Shown here: one piece after another, positions 17,230 to 25,226 of the stretch | Position numbering within the stretch: the first letter of the stretch is position 1 | Layout: each line of letters starts with the position of its first letter | Origin: Sulfitobacter sp. M39 | Lineage (GTDB): Bacteria; Pseudomonadota; Alphaproteobacteria; Rhodobacterales; Rhodobacteraceae | DNA: 64,000 nt | Direction: 5' to 3' | Assembly (NCBI RefSeq): GCF_021735935.1 | Contig: NZ_WMDZ01000001.1 | Span: 1,922,001-1,986,000 of the forward strand | The notes under the pieces: model-generated | The model's input: the letters and a program-made list of their open reading frames with translations, nothing else | Databases searched by the model: none | Told to the model about the DNA's origin: nothing | Translations under genes and position numbers: made by a program

Positions 17230-17345
17230 GGCCAAATATCAGGCATCTTCGCACGGGCGGCTTTGTCGCGCGCAGCAGTTTTGCCGGCACCCCTTGCATC
17301 CCGCTGCCGCCTTCCGTTCTATGACCCCGAACGGAGGGCTCGGCC

Positions 17346-18758
17346 ATGAACATACTAGACATCGGGGCCTTGGCCCAATCTGAGGCTTTGGCGAACGGCA
17401 GCCTGACGGCGCGTGCTTTGATGGAGGCCACGCTGGAGCGCATCGACGCCGTGAACGGCGCGGTCAACGCCATCGTCGCGCTGCGCCCGCGGGCCGAGCT
17501 TTTGGCCGAAGCCGACAAGGCGGATGCCACGCCGCGGGTCGGATGGCTGCACGGTATTCCCATTGCGATCAAGGATTTATCCGATGCCAGGGGCTTGCCA
17601 ACCGCCAAGGGGTCACCGCTGTTCGCCGATACGATTGCCCAGAAGGACAGCGTTTTCGTCGCCCGCATCCGCGCGGCGGGGGCCATCATCATCGGCAAGT
17701 CGAACACGCCTGAATTCGGCCTTGGCAGCCACACGTTCAACCCCGTCTATGGCCCAACGCGGAACCCCTATGACCAGACAAGGTCGGCTGGCGGGTCTTC
17801 GGGCGGGGCGGCGGCTGCCTTGGCCTCGGGGATGCTGAGCGTCGCGGACGGGTCCGACATGATGGGCAGCCTGCGCAACCCCGCGGGCTGGAACAACGTC
17901 TACGGCATGCGCCCCAGCTGGGGCACCGTACCGGCGGAGCCAGAGGGCGATATGTTCCTGCATCAGCTGAGCATGGCAGGCCCGATGGCGCGCTGCCCCC
18001 GCGATCTGGCAGCCTTGCTGGACACGATGACCGGAGAGGACCCCAAACAACCCCTCGGCCTGTCACCCGCGCCGAGCTTGCCGCAGATGGACACCGCGTC
18101 GCCCGCGCGACGCATCGGGTGGCTGGGCGATTGGGGCGGGGCCTTTGCCTATGAAGACGGGATCGAGGACGTGAGCAAAGCGGCCCTGGATCAACTGGCC
18201 GCTCTGGGGCATCAGGTGACCGATGTGCCAGCCCCCTTTGACGCAGACGCGATGTGGGACAGCTGGACCATGCTGCGGTCTTTTGCCGTTGCTGCCGGAT
18301 TGGGCGCGCTCTACCGCGACCCGGAAACCCGCGACAAGCTCAAGCCCGCCGCCCAATGGGAGATCGAGCGCGGGCTCGGGTTTACGGGGCAGCAGGTGCA
18401 GCAAGCCAGCCTGACGCGGTCGGATTGGTATCGCCGTGTCACCGCGCTGTTTGACGAGGTTGACGTGCTGGTGCTGCCTTCGGCGCAGCTTTGGCCCTTT
18501 GACGTGGATCAGGTGCATCCGACACAGATCGCCGGACGGGACATGGATACCTATCACCGCTGGATGCAGGTCGTGGTGCCCGCCGGTCTGGTGGGGTTGC
18601 CTGTCGTCAACATCCCCGCCGGTTTCGGCGCGGCGGGGCTGCCGGCAGGGCTACAGATGATCGGACCGCGGGGAAGCGATACGGCGCTGCTTCAACTGGC
18701 GCAGCAATGGCACGCGGCAACGCAGTGGCCCCAGATGCGCCCGCCGCAGCTGGCGTAG
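17346..18758 (+). CDS. Amidase signature family hydrolase
   Basis: The 470-residue protein has the Ser-cisSer-Lys catalytic system of the amidase signature family: the Lys in PIAIKDLSDARG, the first Ser in TRSAGGSSGGAAAALASG and the nucleophile region ADGSDMMGSLRNPAGWN. These enzymes hydrolyse amides, and the family includes GatA. GatA is unlikely because no gatB or gatC is adjacent and the C-terminal half is divergent. The substrate is unknown. An AGGG-type ribosome site precedes ATG 17346. It ends three bases before the convergent XRE regulator gene, leaving no room for a terminator. Confidence 0.88.
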   Translation: MNILDIGALAQSEALANGSLTARALMEATLERIDAVNGAVNAIVALRPRAELLAEADKADATPRVGWLHGIPIAIKDLSDARGLPTAKGSPLFADTIAQKDSVFVARIRAAGAIIIGKSNTPEFGLGSHTFNPVYGPTRNPYDQTRSAGGSSGGAAAALASGMLSVADGSDMMGSLRNPAGWNNVYGMRPSWGTVPAEPEGDMFLHQLSMAGPMARCPRDLAALLDTMTGEDPKQPLGLSPAPSLPQMDTASPARRIGWLGDWGGAFAYEDGIEDVSKAALDQLAALGHQVTDVPAPFDADAMWDSWTMLRSFAVAAGLGALYRDPETRDKLKPAAQWEIERGLGFTGQQVQQASLTRSDWYRRVTALFDEVDVLVLPSAQLWPFDVDQVHPTQIAGRDMDTYHRWMQVVVPAGLVGLPVVNIPAGFGAAGLPAGLQMIGPRGSDTALLQLAQQWHAATQWPQMRPPQLA

Positions 18759-18761
18759 CGG

Positions 18762-19544
18762 TCATTCAAAGGCGAATTCGGTACGCAGGAGGTGGCGGTG
18801 AAAGGGTTCAAGATCGTTTGCCTCGCACAGCCCCTTCAAGCGGGCGGCCTGCAACACGGCCGACGGGGTTTGCGGCAGGTATTCATAAACCAGCCGCGTC
18901 GCTCGCAACCCGATCGAATTTTCCGGCACGGTCCGGGTGATATATCCGACCCAAAAATTGTTGTTGAACGACGCGATCCGCCCCAGATAGTTGAACGAAG
19001 AGGTCATCGCGCCGCGCCGCGAGGCGATAATGGCGATGCCTTCTTCCTGCTGCAGCACCACGCCGCGATACTCGCGCAATTCCGAATGGGTGGGCAGGCT
19101 TTGGATGCGCATAGCGTGAGGGGCCTCGTAGCCGCGCAGATAGGTATGCCGGCCACTGCGAAACACCATAACCAATCCCAAGGCGAATTTCTCGGGGTAA
19201 AGGAAACTGCGACGCGAGAACCGGTAGAAACCGCTGGGAAACGTGGCTTCGGGCAGGTCCAGCGCGCCCGAAACGATGAAGTCGCCCATGAAATCCGGCG
19301 GGGTGGGTTCGATCTTCTTGATCTCTTCCAAGGGCTCCAGAAGGACACGCGCATCAACGTCGAAAAACTTGCACATCCGGTCCAGAATATCGGGGCGCGG
19401 AAAGCTTTCCCCCGATAGATATCGATTGAACTGTGTGCGATTGATCCCCAGTTCCTGCGCGAGGTAGGTGATGGAGGGGTAACCTACTGAAAGTTTTTTT
19501 AAATTTGACCCGAAAATTGTCCTGATATCGGCGGGGTTCGTCAT
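18762..19544 (-). CDS. XRE-type helix-turn-helix transcriptional regulator
   Basis: This 260-residue protein opens with a Cro/CI-type HTH at about residues 10-65 (ITYLAQELGINRTQFNRYLSGESFPRPDIL). The larger C-terminal region (about 85-260) has no family that I recognise. It contains FYRFSRRSFLYPEKFALGL and RGYEAPHAMRIQS, and looks like a globular sensor or cofactor domain rather than a peptidase LexA-like one. Its start faces a 209-base AT-rich gap with several inverted repeats and the small gene at 19754, so it may regulate itself and that gene. This regulatory link is inference from position. Confidence 0.85.
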   Translation of the reverse strand: MTNPADIRTIFGSNLKKLSVGYPSITYLAQELGINRTQFNRYLSGESFPRPDILDRMCKFFDVDARVLLEPLEEIKKIEPTPPDFMGDFIVSGALDLPEATFPSGFYRFSRRSFLYPEKFALGLVMVFRSGRHTYLRGYEAPHAMRIQSLPTHSELREYRGVVLQQEEGIAIIASRRGAMTSSFNYLGRIASFNNNFWVGYITRTVPENSIGLRATRLVYEYLPQTPSAVLQAARLKGLCEANDLEPFHRHLLRTEFAFE

Positions 19545-19595
19545 GAAATCAGTCCGTTAAAATTAATTGAACTAAACTTCACAACCTTTGAACGA

Positions 19596-19615
19596 ATTTG
19601 CAAGGAGATTTGCAA
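19596..19615. repeat. Direct repeat ATTTGCAA in the promoter gap of the XRE regulator
   Basis: Two exact copies of ATTTGCAA (19596-19603 and 19608-19615) stand 12 bases apart, about 50-70 bases upstream of the regulator start. They could be half-sites or chance in AT-rich sequence. Confidence 0.4.
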
Positions 19616-19630
19616 TATACGGCTGTGTAG

Positions 19631-19727
19631 TGACGCTATTCAGCGTCAATTTTGGGTGCGCGCGACACAAATTGATTTCGTAAAAAAATCGACAATTTGT
19701 AAAAATGACATGATTATCTCTCATGTC
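19631..19727. promoter_or_regulatory. Three consecutive inverted repeats upstream of the 114-residue protein
   Basis: Dyad 1: TGACGCT-attc-AGCGTCA at 19631-19648, followed by TTTT. Dyad 2: ACAAATTG (19667-19674) with CAATTTGT (19693-19700), with inner GATTT/AAATC also complementary. Dyad 3: GACATGA-N7-TCATGTC at 19707-19727, ending 26 bases before the start codon at 19754. Dyad 1 might be a terminator; dyads 2 and 3 look like operators or 5' UTR structure. Confidence 0.5.
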
Positions 19728-19753
19728 TGCAAGCATCTGGAAGGAACAGTTAA

Positions 19754-20098
19754 ATGTACGGTGTGGTACTTTGGAGCGATGCCCGAGCCAACAAAGCTGT
19801 GTTCTGGTGCGAGGATCACGGCGACCTTGCATATTTCCAGGGTGACCCCGCGACAGTGAACCAGACGACAAGCTGCTTCGATGCTGGTGATCTGGTCCAG
19901 TTCGATGTCTACCACGAGGCCAAATTGCGCAAAGCGCTTAACCCCAAGGTCGTGCGATCCAAGGCGGACGCTGATTTGCCGAACAAACTGCTGCGCCATT
20001 CCGCCGGCATTACGCGAAAGCAAACAGGCGGCGAGGTGCTTCCATTCCGCCCAAAAGCCGCCCCGCCGGTAGAGTTCCGCCATCGCGGTCAGGCCTAG
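19754..20098 (+). CDS. Small conserved-looking protein of unknown function
   Basis: This 114-residue ORF begins MYGVVLWSDARANKAVFWCEDHGDLAYF and ends in a basic, proline-containing tail. AAGGAA lies 7 bases before ATG 19754, and codon third positions are GC-rich as in neighbouring genes, so I consider it real. The N-terminal half looks like a small beta-rich domain with a single Cys (in VFWCEDHGD) and a second Cys at TSCFDAGD. The C-terminal half is charged and could bind nucleic acid. No family is recognised. It is convergent with ilvH and separated from the divergent XRE regulator by a gap with three dyads. Confidence 0.7.
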   Translation: MYGVVLWSDARANKAVFWCEDHGDLAYFQGDPATVNQTTSCFDAGDLVQFDVYHEAKLRKALNPKVVRSKADADLPNKLLRHSAGITRKQTGGEVLPFRPKAAPPVEFRHRGQA

Positions 20099-20141
20099 TC
20101 CGGCCGAAGCCGGCCAGACGTCAACCTGCCACCTCGGCGTA

Positions 20142-20702
20142 TCAGTCGCCGCGCGACAGGGCTGCCACACCCGTACGTGCCACTGACACCAGCCCCAAGG
20201 GGCGCATCAATTCGGCAAATGCGTCAATCTTCTCGGGCGCGCCGGTGATCTCGAATACGAATGTTTCCAAGGTGCTATCGACAACGTTGGCGCGGAAGAT
20301 ATCCGCCAGACGCAGGGCTTCGACACGTTTATCGCCGGTGCCATTGACCTTGAACATCGCAAGCTCACGCTCGACCACGGGGCCTTCGACGGTCAGGTCA
20401 TGCACCTCGTGTACCGGCACAATCCGCCCCAGCTGCGCCTTGATCTGCTCGATCACCTGCGGCGTGCCCGAGGTGACGATGGTGATGCGGCTGAGGTGAC
20501 CTGTGTGGTCGACCTCTGCCACGGTGAGGCTGTCGATATTATAGCCACGGCCCGAAAACAGACCAATGACGCGCGCCAGCACACCGGGTTCGTTTTCAAC
20601 CAATACGGCCAGCGTGTGGCGTTCGATCACATCCGAGAAATTGGGACGTAGGTTATAGGCGGAATGGCTGTTGGAGCCTTTTTTGATCTTTAGGGCTGAC
20701 AT
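20142..20702 (-). CDS. ilvH: Acetolactate synthase small (regulatory) subunit
   Basis: IlvH binds the large subunit and confers valine feedback inhibition on acetohydroxyacid synthase. The 186-residue protein carries an N-terminal ACT domain (LAVLVENEPGVLARVIGLFSGRGYNIDSL, about residues 30-105) and the second ALS_ss C-terminal domain (about 110-180, ERELAMFKVNGTGDKR). This is the usual length for bacterial IlvH. It lies 76 bases downstream of ilvB on the same strand and is the last gene of the attenuated operon. Confidence 0.96.
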   Translation of the reverse strand: MSALKIKKGSNSHSAYNLRPNFSDVIERHTLAVLVENEPGVLARVIGLFSGRGYNIDSLTVAEVDHTGHLSRITIVTSGTPQVIEQIKAQLGRIVPVHEVHDLTVEGPVVERELAMFKVNGTGDKRVEALRLADIFRANVVDSTLETFVFEITGAPEKIDAFAELMRPLGLVSVARTGVAALSRGD

Positions 20703-20778
20703 GACACTGTCCTTCTAAGATTTGTTCAATCTCGGCGCGCGACCCCGCGCCGATGTGTTTCCTTGTGCCGTTGGCGGC

Positions 20779-22530
20779 TTAGACCAAGACCGATCCCTTG
20801 GCGTCAATCACACCTTGCGTATCGACACCGGCCAGCATCATGTCGTTATGCGCCTTGCCCGACGGGATCATCGGGAAACAGTTTTCGTGTTTTTCGACCA
20901 GACAGTCAAAGATCACCGGACCGTCATAATCGAGCATCTCCATGATCGCGTCGTCCAGATCGTCGGGGTCCGAACAGATGATCCCCTTGGCCCCGAAGGC
21001 TTCGGCCAGCTTGACGAAATCGGGCAGGGATTCAGACCAGCTTTGGGAATAGCGCTCGCCATGCAGCAGCTCTTGCCACTGGCGGACCATGCCTAAGCGT
21101 TCGTTGTTCAGGATGAACTGTTTCACCGGCAGACCGTATTGCATCGCGGTGCCCATCTCCTGCATGTTCATCAGCCAGGACGCTTCGCCCGCGACGTTGA
21201 TGACCAACGCGTCAGGATGCGCCATCTGCACGCCGATGGACGCAGGGAAACCATAGCCCATGGTCCCCAGCCCACCAGAGGTCATCCAGCGGTTCGGATC
21301 CTCGAAACCAAGATATTGCGCGGCCCACATCTGGTGCTGGCCCACTTCGGTGGTGACATAGCGGTCACGTCCTTTGGTCAGCGCTTCAAGCCGCGAGAGC
21401 GCGTATTGTGGTTTGATGATCTTGCCCTTTTGCTCGAACTTGAGGCAGTCAACGTTGCGCCATTCCTCGATCTTCTTCCACCATTTGCCAAGGGCTTCGG
21501 TGTTTGTCTTGCGGCCGCGCGATTTCCAGACCTTCAGCAGGTCTTCCAGCACATGGCCCACGTCGCCGACGATAGGGATGTCCACGCGGATGATCTTGTT
21601 GATCGACGAGGGGTCGATGTCGATATGCGCTTTCTTGGATTTCGGGCTGAACATGTCGACGACGCCGGTGATCCGGTCGTCGAAGCGCGCGCCGATGTTG
21701 ATCATCAGATCGCAGTCGTGCATCGCCATGTTTGCCTCGTAAAGACCATGCATCCCGAGCATCCCCAGCCATTTGTCACCCGACGCCGGATAGCTGCCAA
21801 GCCCCATCAAGGTAGAGGTGATGGGAAAGCCTGTCGCCTCGACCAATTCGCGCAGCAGTTGCGACGCCGCAGGGCCCGAGTTGATGACGCCGCCGCCAGT
21901 ATAAAAGACAGGGCGTTTGGCGGATTCGATCGCGGCCACCAGTTCGGTGATCTCGGTCATGTCGCCTTTGACGGGCGGCTGGTAATGCGAGGTGGACGGC
22001 TTCTTGGGCGTGTATTCCCCCGTGGCGAATTGCACGTCTTTCGGGATGTCGACCAGAACGGGGCCGGGGCGCCCGCTGGTGGCCACGTGGAAAGCCTCGT
22101 GCAGGACGCCGCCCAGCTTGTCGGTCTCTTTCACCAGCCAGTTGTGCTTGGTGCAGGGGCGCGTGATGCCCACGGTATCGGCCTCTTGAAACGCGTCAGA
22201 GCCGATCATGAAGGTCGGCACCTGACCTGTCAGGACCACCAGCGGAATGGAATCGAGCAAGGCATCCGTCAGGCCGGTCACCGCATTGGTGGCACCGGGG
22301 CCCGAAGTTACAAGAACAACGCCCGGCTTGCCGGTCGAGCGCGCATAGCCTTCGGCGGCATGGACCGCCCCTTGTTCGTGGCGCACCAAAACGTGTTTGA
22401 TGCTGTTTTGTTGGAACACCTCGTCATAGATCGGTAGGACAGCGCCGCCGGGATAGCCAAATACGGTATCGACACCCTGATCAATCAGGGCTTGAACGAT
22501 CATCTTCGCTCCGGTCATTTTACGTGTCAT
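20779..22530 (-). CDS. ilvB: Acetolactate synthase large (catalytic) subunit
   Basis: This thiamine diphosphate enzyme makes acetolactate or acetohydroxybutyrate, the first common step of valine, leucine and isoleucine synthesis. The 583-residue protein shows the ThDP activator Glu region ([19 protein letters not shown]), the FAD-binding middle domain, and the ThDP/Mg2+ motif near the C-terminus ([22 protein letters not shown], with NNERLGM following). It is transcribed with ilvH behind a leader peptide and terminator (see the separate entries), so expression is probably controlled by branched-chain aminoacyl-tRNA supply. It could equally be labelled ilvI; there is only one copy in the window. 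Confidence 0.96.
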   Translation of the reverse strand: MTRKMTGAKMIVQALIDQGVDTVFGYPGGAVLPIYDEVFQQNSIKHVLVRHEQGAVHAAEGYARSTGKPGVVLVTSGPGATNAVTGLTDALLDSIPLVVLTGQVPTFMIGSDAFQEADTVGITRPCTKHNWLVKETDKLGGVLHEAFHVATSGRPGPVLVDIPKDVQFATGEYTPKKPSTSHYQPPVKGDMTEITELVAAIESAKRPVFYTGGGVINSGPAASQLLRELVEATGFPITSTLMGLGSYPASGDKWLGMLGMHGLYEANMAMHDCDLMINIGARFDDRITGVVDMFSPKSKKAHIDIDPSSINKIIRVDIPIVGDVGHVLEDLLKVWKSRGRKTNTEALGKWWKKIEEWRNVDCLKFEQKGKIIKPQYALSRLEALTKGRDRYVTTEVGQHQMWAAQYLGFEDPNRWMTSGGLGTMGYGFPASIGVQMAHPDALVINVAGEASWLMNMQEMGTAMQYGLPVKQFILNNERLGMVRQWQELLHGERYSQSWSESLPDFVKLAEAFGAKGIICSDPDDLDDAIMEMLDYDGPVIFDCLVEKHENCFPMIPSGKAHNDMMLAGVDTQGVIDAKGSVLV

Positions 22531-22575
22531 CTTGGTGCTCCGTCAGGCGGTGGTTTATCAAAAAATACGTTGCGC

Positions 22576-22604
22576 AAAAAAAAGCCCCCGATTTTGACGG
22601 GGGC
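22576..22604 (-). terminator. Attenuator terminator in the ilvB leader
   Basis: On the minus strand GCCCCCG-tcaaaat-CGGGGGC is followed directly by eight T residues, 46 bases before the ilvB start and 25 bases after the leader-peptide stop. A competing stem, GCGCATGG (22645-22638) with CCATGCGC (22610-22603), overlaps its first arm by two bases and could act as an antiterminator. Confidence 0.9.
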
Positions 22605-22629
22605 GCATGGTGACTATTATGGTCTGCCG

Positions 22630-22692
22630 TTACCGGCCCATGCGCGTGTGTCTTAGAATGACGACGATATCTGTCAAAGCTAGATCTGTCAT
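22630..22692 (-). CDS. ilv operon leader peptide
   Basis: This 20-codon ORF reads MTDLALTDIVVILRHTRMGR and stops. Seven of its residues are Leu, Ile or Val, five of them consecutive (IVVIL, codons 9-13), exactly as expected of the control codons of a branched-chain amino acid attenuator. GAGGGG lies about 9 bases before the ATG. It lies between a sigma70-like promoter and the terminator preceding ilvB. Its stop codon sits in the loop of a small hairpin GCCG-GTAA-CGGC (22637-22626). By the established attenuation mechanism, ribosome stalling at IVVIL when charged tRNA is scarce would expose the GCGCATGG arm and favour read-through into ilvBH. Confidence 0.88.
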   Translation of the reverse strand: MTDLALTDIVVILRHTRMGR

Positions 22693-22720
22693 AGCCAAAG
22701 GCCCCTCATTGCGTGCATGG

Positions 22721-22749
22721 ACATTATGAGCGCCACAAAGGGGCGTCAA
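22721..22749 (-). promoter_or_regulatory. Promoter of the ilv leader-ilvB-ilvH operon
   Basis: On the minus strand TTGACG (22749-22744), a 17-base spacer and TAATGT (22726-22721) form a good sigma70 promoter. A start about 7 bases later leaves a leader-peptide 5' UTR of roughly 22 bases. Confidence 0.8.
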
Positions 22750-22864
22750 TGCCCTATTGTCGATAAATGTGTCGCTAGATGCGAATAATCTTTTCATTTA
22801 TTGCGCGAAATCCTGAATTTTCTAATTTTTGCAAAATCGAGCGCATTTCTTGGCCCGATATCAG

Positions 22865-23527
22865 CTAGAGTCGCACTCCGGTTCCTTGCAGCACGCCGTG
22901 TTCCATCGCATAGCGCGTCAGCCCTGCGGTGGAAGAGATGCCAAGCTTGCGCTTGATATTCTTGCGGTGGGTTTCGACGGTGCGCACAGAGATATCCAAG
23001 GTTTGCGCGACCTCTTTGTTGGATTTCCCCTGCGCCAGTTGCAGCAGGATCGTCTGTTCGCGTTCGGTCAGGGATTCACGCGCGGCGTCCTTGGGTTCAA
23101 GCGAGCCTTGCGCGCCGGTGCACAGATACCGTTCGCCGCGCATCACCGTATCGATCGCCAGCTTGATCTCGTCTGTCGGCACATCCTTGAGGATATACCC
23201 CATGGCGCCGTGGCTCAGCGCCGAAGAGATATATTCGGGGTTATCATGCATCGACAGGATCACGATGCGGGTGTCGGGCTGGCGTTCCAGCAAGATCTCG
23301 GTCGCGGACAGCCCGCCGATCTCTGGCATGTTGAGGTCCATGAGGATCACATCCGGGTCCAGTTCCGCGACGCTCTCAATCGCGGCGCGGCCATTGGGTA
23401 GGCAGCCGACCACATTGATGTCATCATAACTTTCAAGAATGGACTGGATGCCTTCGGCGACCATCGGGTGATCGTCCACGATCATCACTTTGATCAACTC
23501 GGGTGGCTGGGTGTCTGTAAGGGGCAT
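22865..23527 (-). CDS. NarL/FixJ family response regulator
   Basis: The 220-residue protein has a receiver domain (residues about 12-130: IVDDHPMVAEG with the acidic pocket, phospho-acceptor D64 in VILMDLNMPEIGG, Lys in YILKDVP) and a LuxR-type DNA-binding domain (about 152-215: LTEREQTILLQLAQGKSNKE, then SVRTVETHRKNI). I moved the start to ATG 23527, since the open frame upstream is only the reverse frame of the kinase gene. It lies 35 bases downstream of the histidine kinase gene on the same strand and is surely its partner. Likely targets include the divergently transcribed TRAP transporter, by position. Confidence 0.93.
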   Translation of the reverse strand: MPLTDTQPPELIKVMIVDDHPMVAEGIQSILESYDDINVVGCLPNGRAAIESVAELDPDVILMDLNMPEIGGLSATEILLERQPDTRIVILSMHDNPEYISSALSHGAMGYILKDVPTDEIKLAIDTVMRGERYLCTGAQGSLEPKDAARESLTEREQTILLQLAQGKSNKEVAQTLDISVRTVETHRKNIKRKLGISSTAGLTRYAMEHGVLQGTGVRL

Positions 23528-23562
23528 GGGGCAGCTTTCGGCGGATGTGAAACGGTCAGAGC

Positions 23563-24966
23563 TTAGGGCAGGGCTATGGGTGGCGGGCGCAGCATATGGG
23601 TCAGCGGGACGGTGGCGGTAATCTCGGTGCCGCCTTGGGCAGAGGTTTGCATGGTCAGCGTTCCGTCTAGCTGCTCGATCCGCTCTTGCATATTGCGCAG
23701 GCCCAACCCTCCGGCGGTGGAGCGTGTTCTGGCCAGCCCCAGCCCGTTGTCCGAGATCGACAGCGTCGCGCCCTGTCGGTGACCGCGCAGATCGACGATG
23801 ACTTCGGTGGCGCGGGCGTGGCGTTCGATATTGGTCAGCGCCTCTTGCGCGATCCGGTAGAGCGCGGTCTTCGCCTCGTCGTCCAACCGGTTGCGGAACA
23901 CCACGGTGTCGAACTGACATTGAATACCGGTGCGTAGGGCGAATTGTTCGACCAGTGTTTTCAGCGCGGGACCAAGGCCCAGATCATCAAGGATACTGGG
24001 GCGCAGGTCGCGGCTGATGCGGCGCACTTCCGATATCGCCTGCGCGAGGCTGTCGATCCCTTTGCCCAATGGCTCTGCCGCGCGGGCGTCGCCCCTTTCC
24101 AGCCGGCGTCGCGCATTGTCGAGCGCATAGCGCACCCCCACCAGGATCTGGCTAATGCCGTCATGCAGTTCGCGCGCCACGCGGCCGCGCTCTTCCTCTT
24201 GGGCGTCAAATACCCGCTGGGTCAACTTTTTGAGCTTCGCGTCCGCAAGCCGCCGTTCGCGCAGGTTGACCAGCATGCCCGTGCCAAACACCAGCAGCAG
24301 GGCGGTCACCGTAATAACGCCGATATAGAAGAATGTCCGCTCTACTCGTGCCTGCACGTCGGCGCGGGCGTTGGCCCCGCTGGCAAGGACATCGTCGATG
24401 AACACACCGGTGCCCACGGCCCACTGCCAGCTGGGGAAGGACGTCACATAGGTGATCATCTGCGCATTTTCTCCGGTGGAGGGTTTGGGCCACATATAGG
24501 TGTGATACCCGCCGCCATTACGTGCGATGCGGATCAGCTCGTCCACCACGGGCGTGCCGTCGCTGTCCGTTTCGCCGGCAAAGTTGCGGTTGATCCGGTC
24601 GGTCTGGCGCGGGCTGACAAGGGCGGTGCCGTCGTAGTCATAGACAAAGAACTGACCTTCCTCGCCATAGATCATCGCCGCGAGGATCTGCGCCACCTGC
24701 GATTTCGCTGCCCCGTCATCAGGAGAGGCGGACCCGTAAACAAAGTAAAACCCGTTGCGCGCCTGCGTCACATAATTGCGCAGCTCGACCTTCTTGGCGT
24801 CCAGCAACTGCTGCTCGAGCGTTGAAATCTCGCGGTCGGCCACCGCGCGCGCCTGCAGTGCCACGACAAAGGCAATCGCCGTCACCGCCAGCACAAGCGG
24901 CACAGAGGCGATGAGCGTCAGCTTTTGGGCGTAGGTGGGGGCGATGAGGAAAGACGGGCGGCGCAT
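23563..24966 (-). CDS. Sensor histidine kinase with extracytoplasmic single Cache domain
   Basis: Two membrane helices (about residues 17-38 and 211-233) enclose a periplasmic single-Cache domain: NGFYFVYGSASPDDG, GQFFVYDYDGTALVSP, and FPSWQWAVGTGVFIDDV, the last being a hallmark of this family. The cytoplasmic part has a HisKA_3 dimerisation domain with phospho-acceptor H268 in GRVARELHDGISQ and a HATPase with DNGLGLARTRSTAGGLGLRNM. Total length is 467. Single-Cache sensors often bind small carboxylates, and the neighbouring TRAP transporter is of the type that imports organic acids, so a carboxylate stimulus is a reasonable inference. It is the first gene of a two-gene operon with the response regulator. 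Confidence 0.92.
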   Translation of the reverse strand: MRRPSFLIAPTYAQKLTLIASVPLVLAVTAIAFVVALQARAVADREISTLEQQLLDAKKVELRNYVTQARNGFYFVYGSASPDDGAAKSQVAQILAAMIYGEEGQFFVYDYDGTALVSPRQTDRINRNFAGETDSDGTPVVDELIRIARNGGGYHTYMWPKPSTGENAQMITYVTSFPSWQWAVGTGVFIDDVLASGANARADVQARVERTFFYIGVITVTALLLVFGTGMLVNLRERRLADAKLKKLTQRVFDAQEEERGRVARELHDGISQILVGVRYALDNARRRLERGDARAAEPLGKGIDSLAQAISEVRRISRDLRPSILDDLGLGPALKTLVEQFALRTGIQCQFDTVVFRNRLDDEAKTALYRIAQEALTNIERHARATEVIVDLRGHRQGATLSISDNGLGLARTRSTAGGLGLRNMQERIEQLDGTLTMQTSAQGGTEITATVPLTHMLRPPPIALP

Positions 24967-25103
24967 GCAGCGCTGATACTGGGAAATCCACGCGAATCAA
25001 AGTGCTAGATGCGGTCACAATTCACCCGCTAAACGCGTGTATGCACAACATATGGCAGGTGTGGCGGAACATTTGCCGCATATTTGGGCGGTAAATATAT
25101 GTG

Positions 25104-25149
25104 CTCTACGTAGTAGTTGGTATTTTCAACGTCCCGCTTTTGCGTAGAG
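25104..25149. promoter_or_regulatory. Candidate operator in the kinase/TRAP divergent gap
   Basis: CTCTACG (25104-25110) and CGTAGAG (25143-25149) are exact inverted copies with centres 39 bases apart. The first overlaps the palindrome CTACGTAG (25106-25113). They lie 80-120 bases before the TRAP binding-protein start, a sensible position for the NarL-type regulator. Confidence 0.4.
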
Positions 25150-25226
25150 TAAACGACACTTGAAATGACCCGCGCGCACAAAATGAAGCGCGGGCACCCT
25201 CATATAACTCGGGAGGAGTATCCAAT

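Noticed and set aside
15577-17235. Antisense open frame of 552 codons across mrcA and prfB
   Set aside because: It covers two strongly conserved genes on the other strand; long antisense frames are common in GC-rich DNA.
19572-19871. Minus-strand ORF of 99 codons over the dyad-rich gap
   Set aside because: It crosses the start of the better-supported 114-residue gene, includes the inverted repeats and has no recognisable features.
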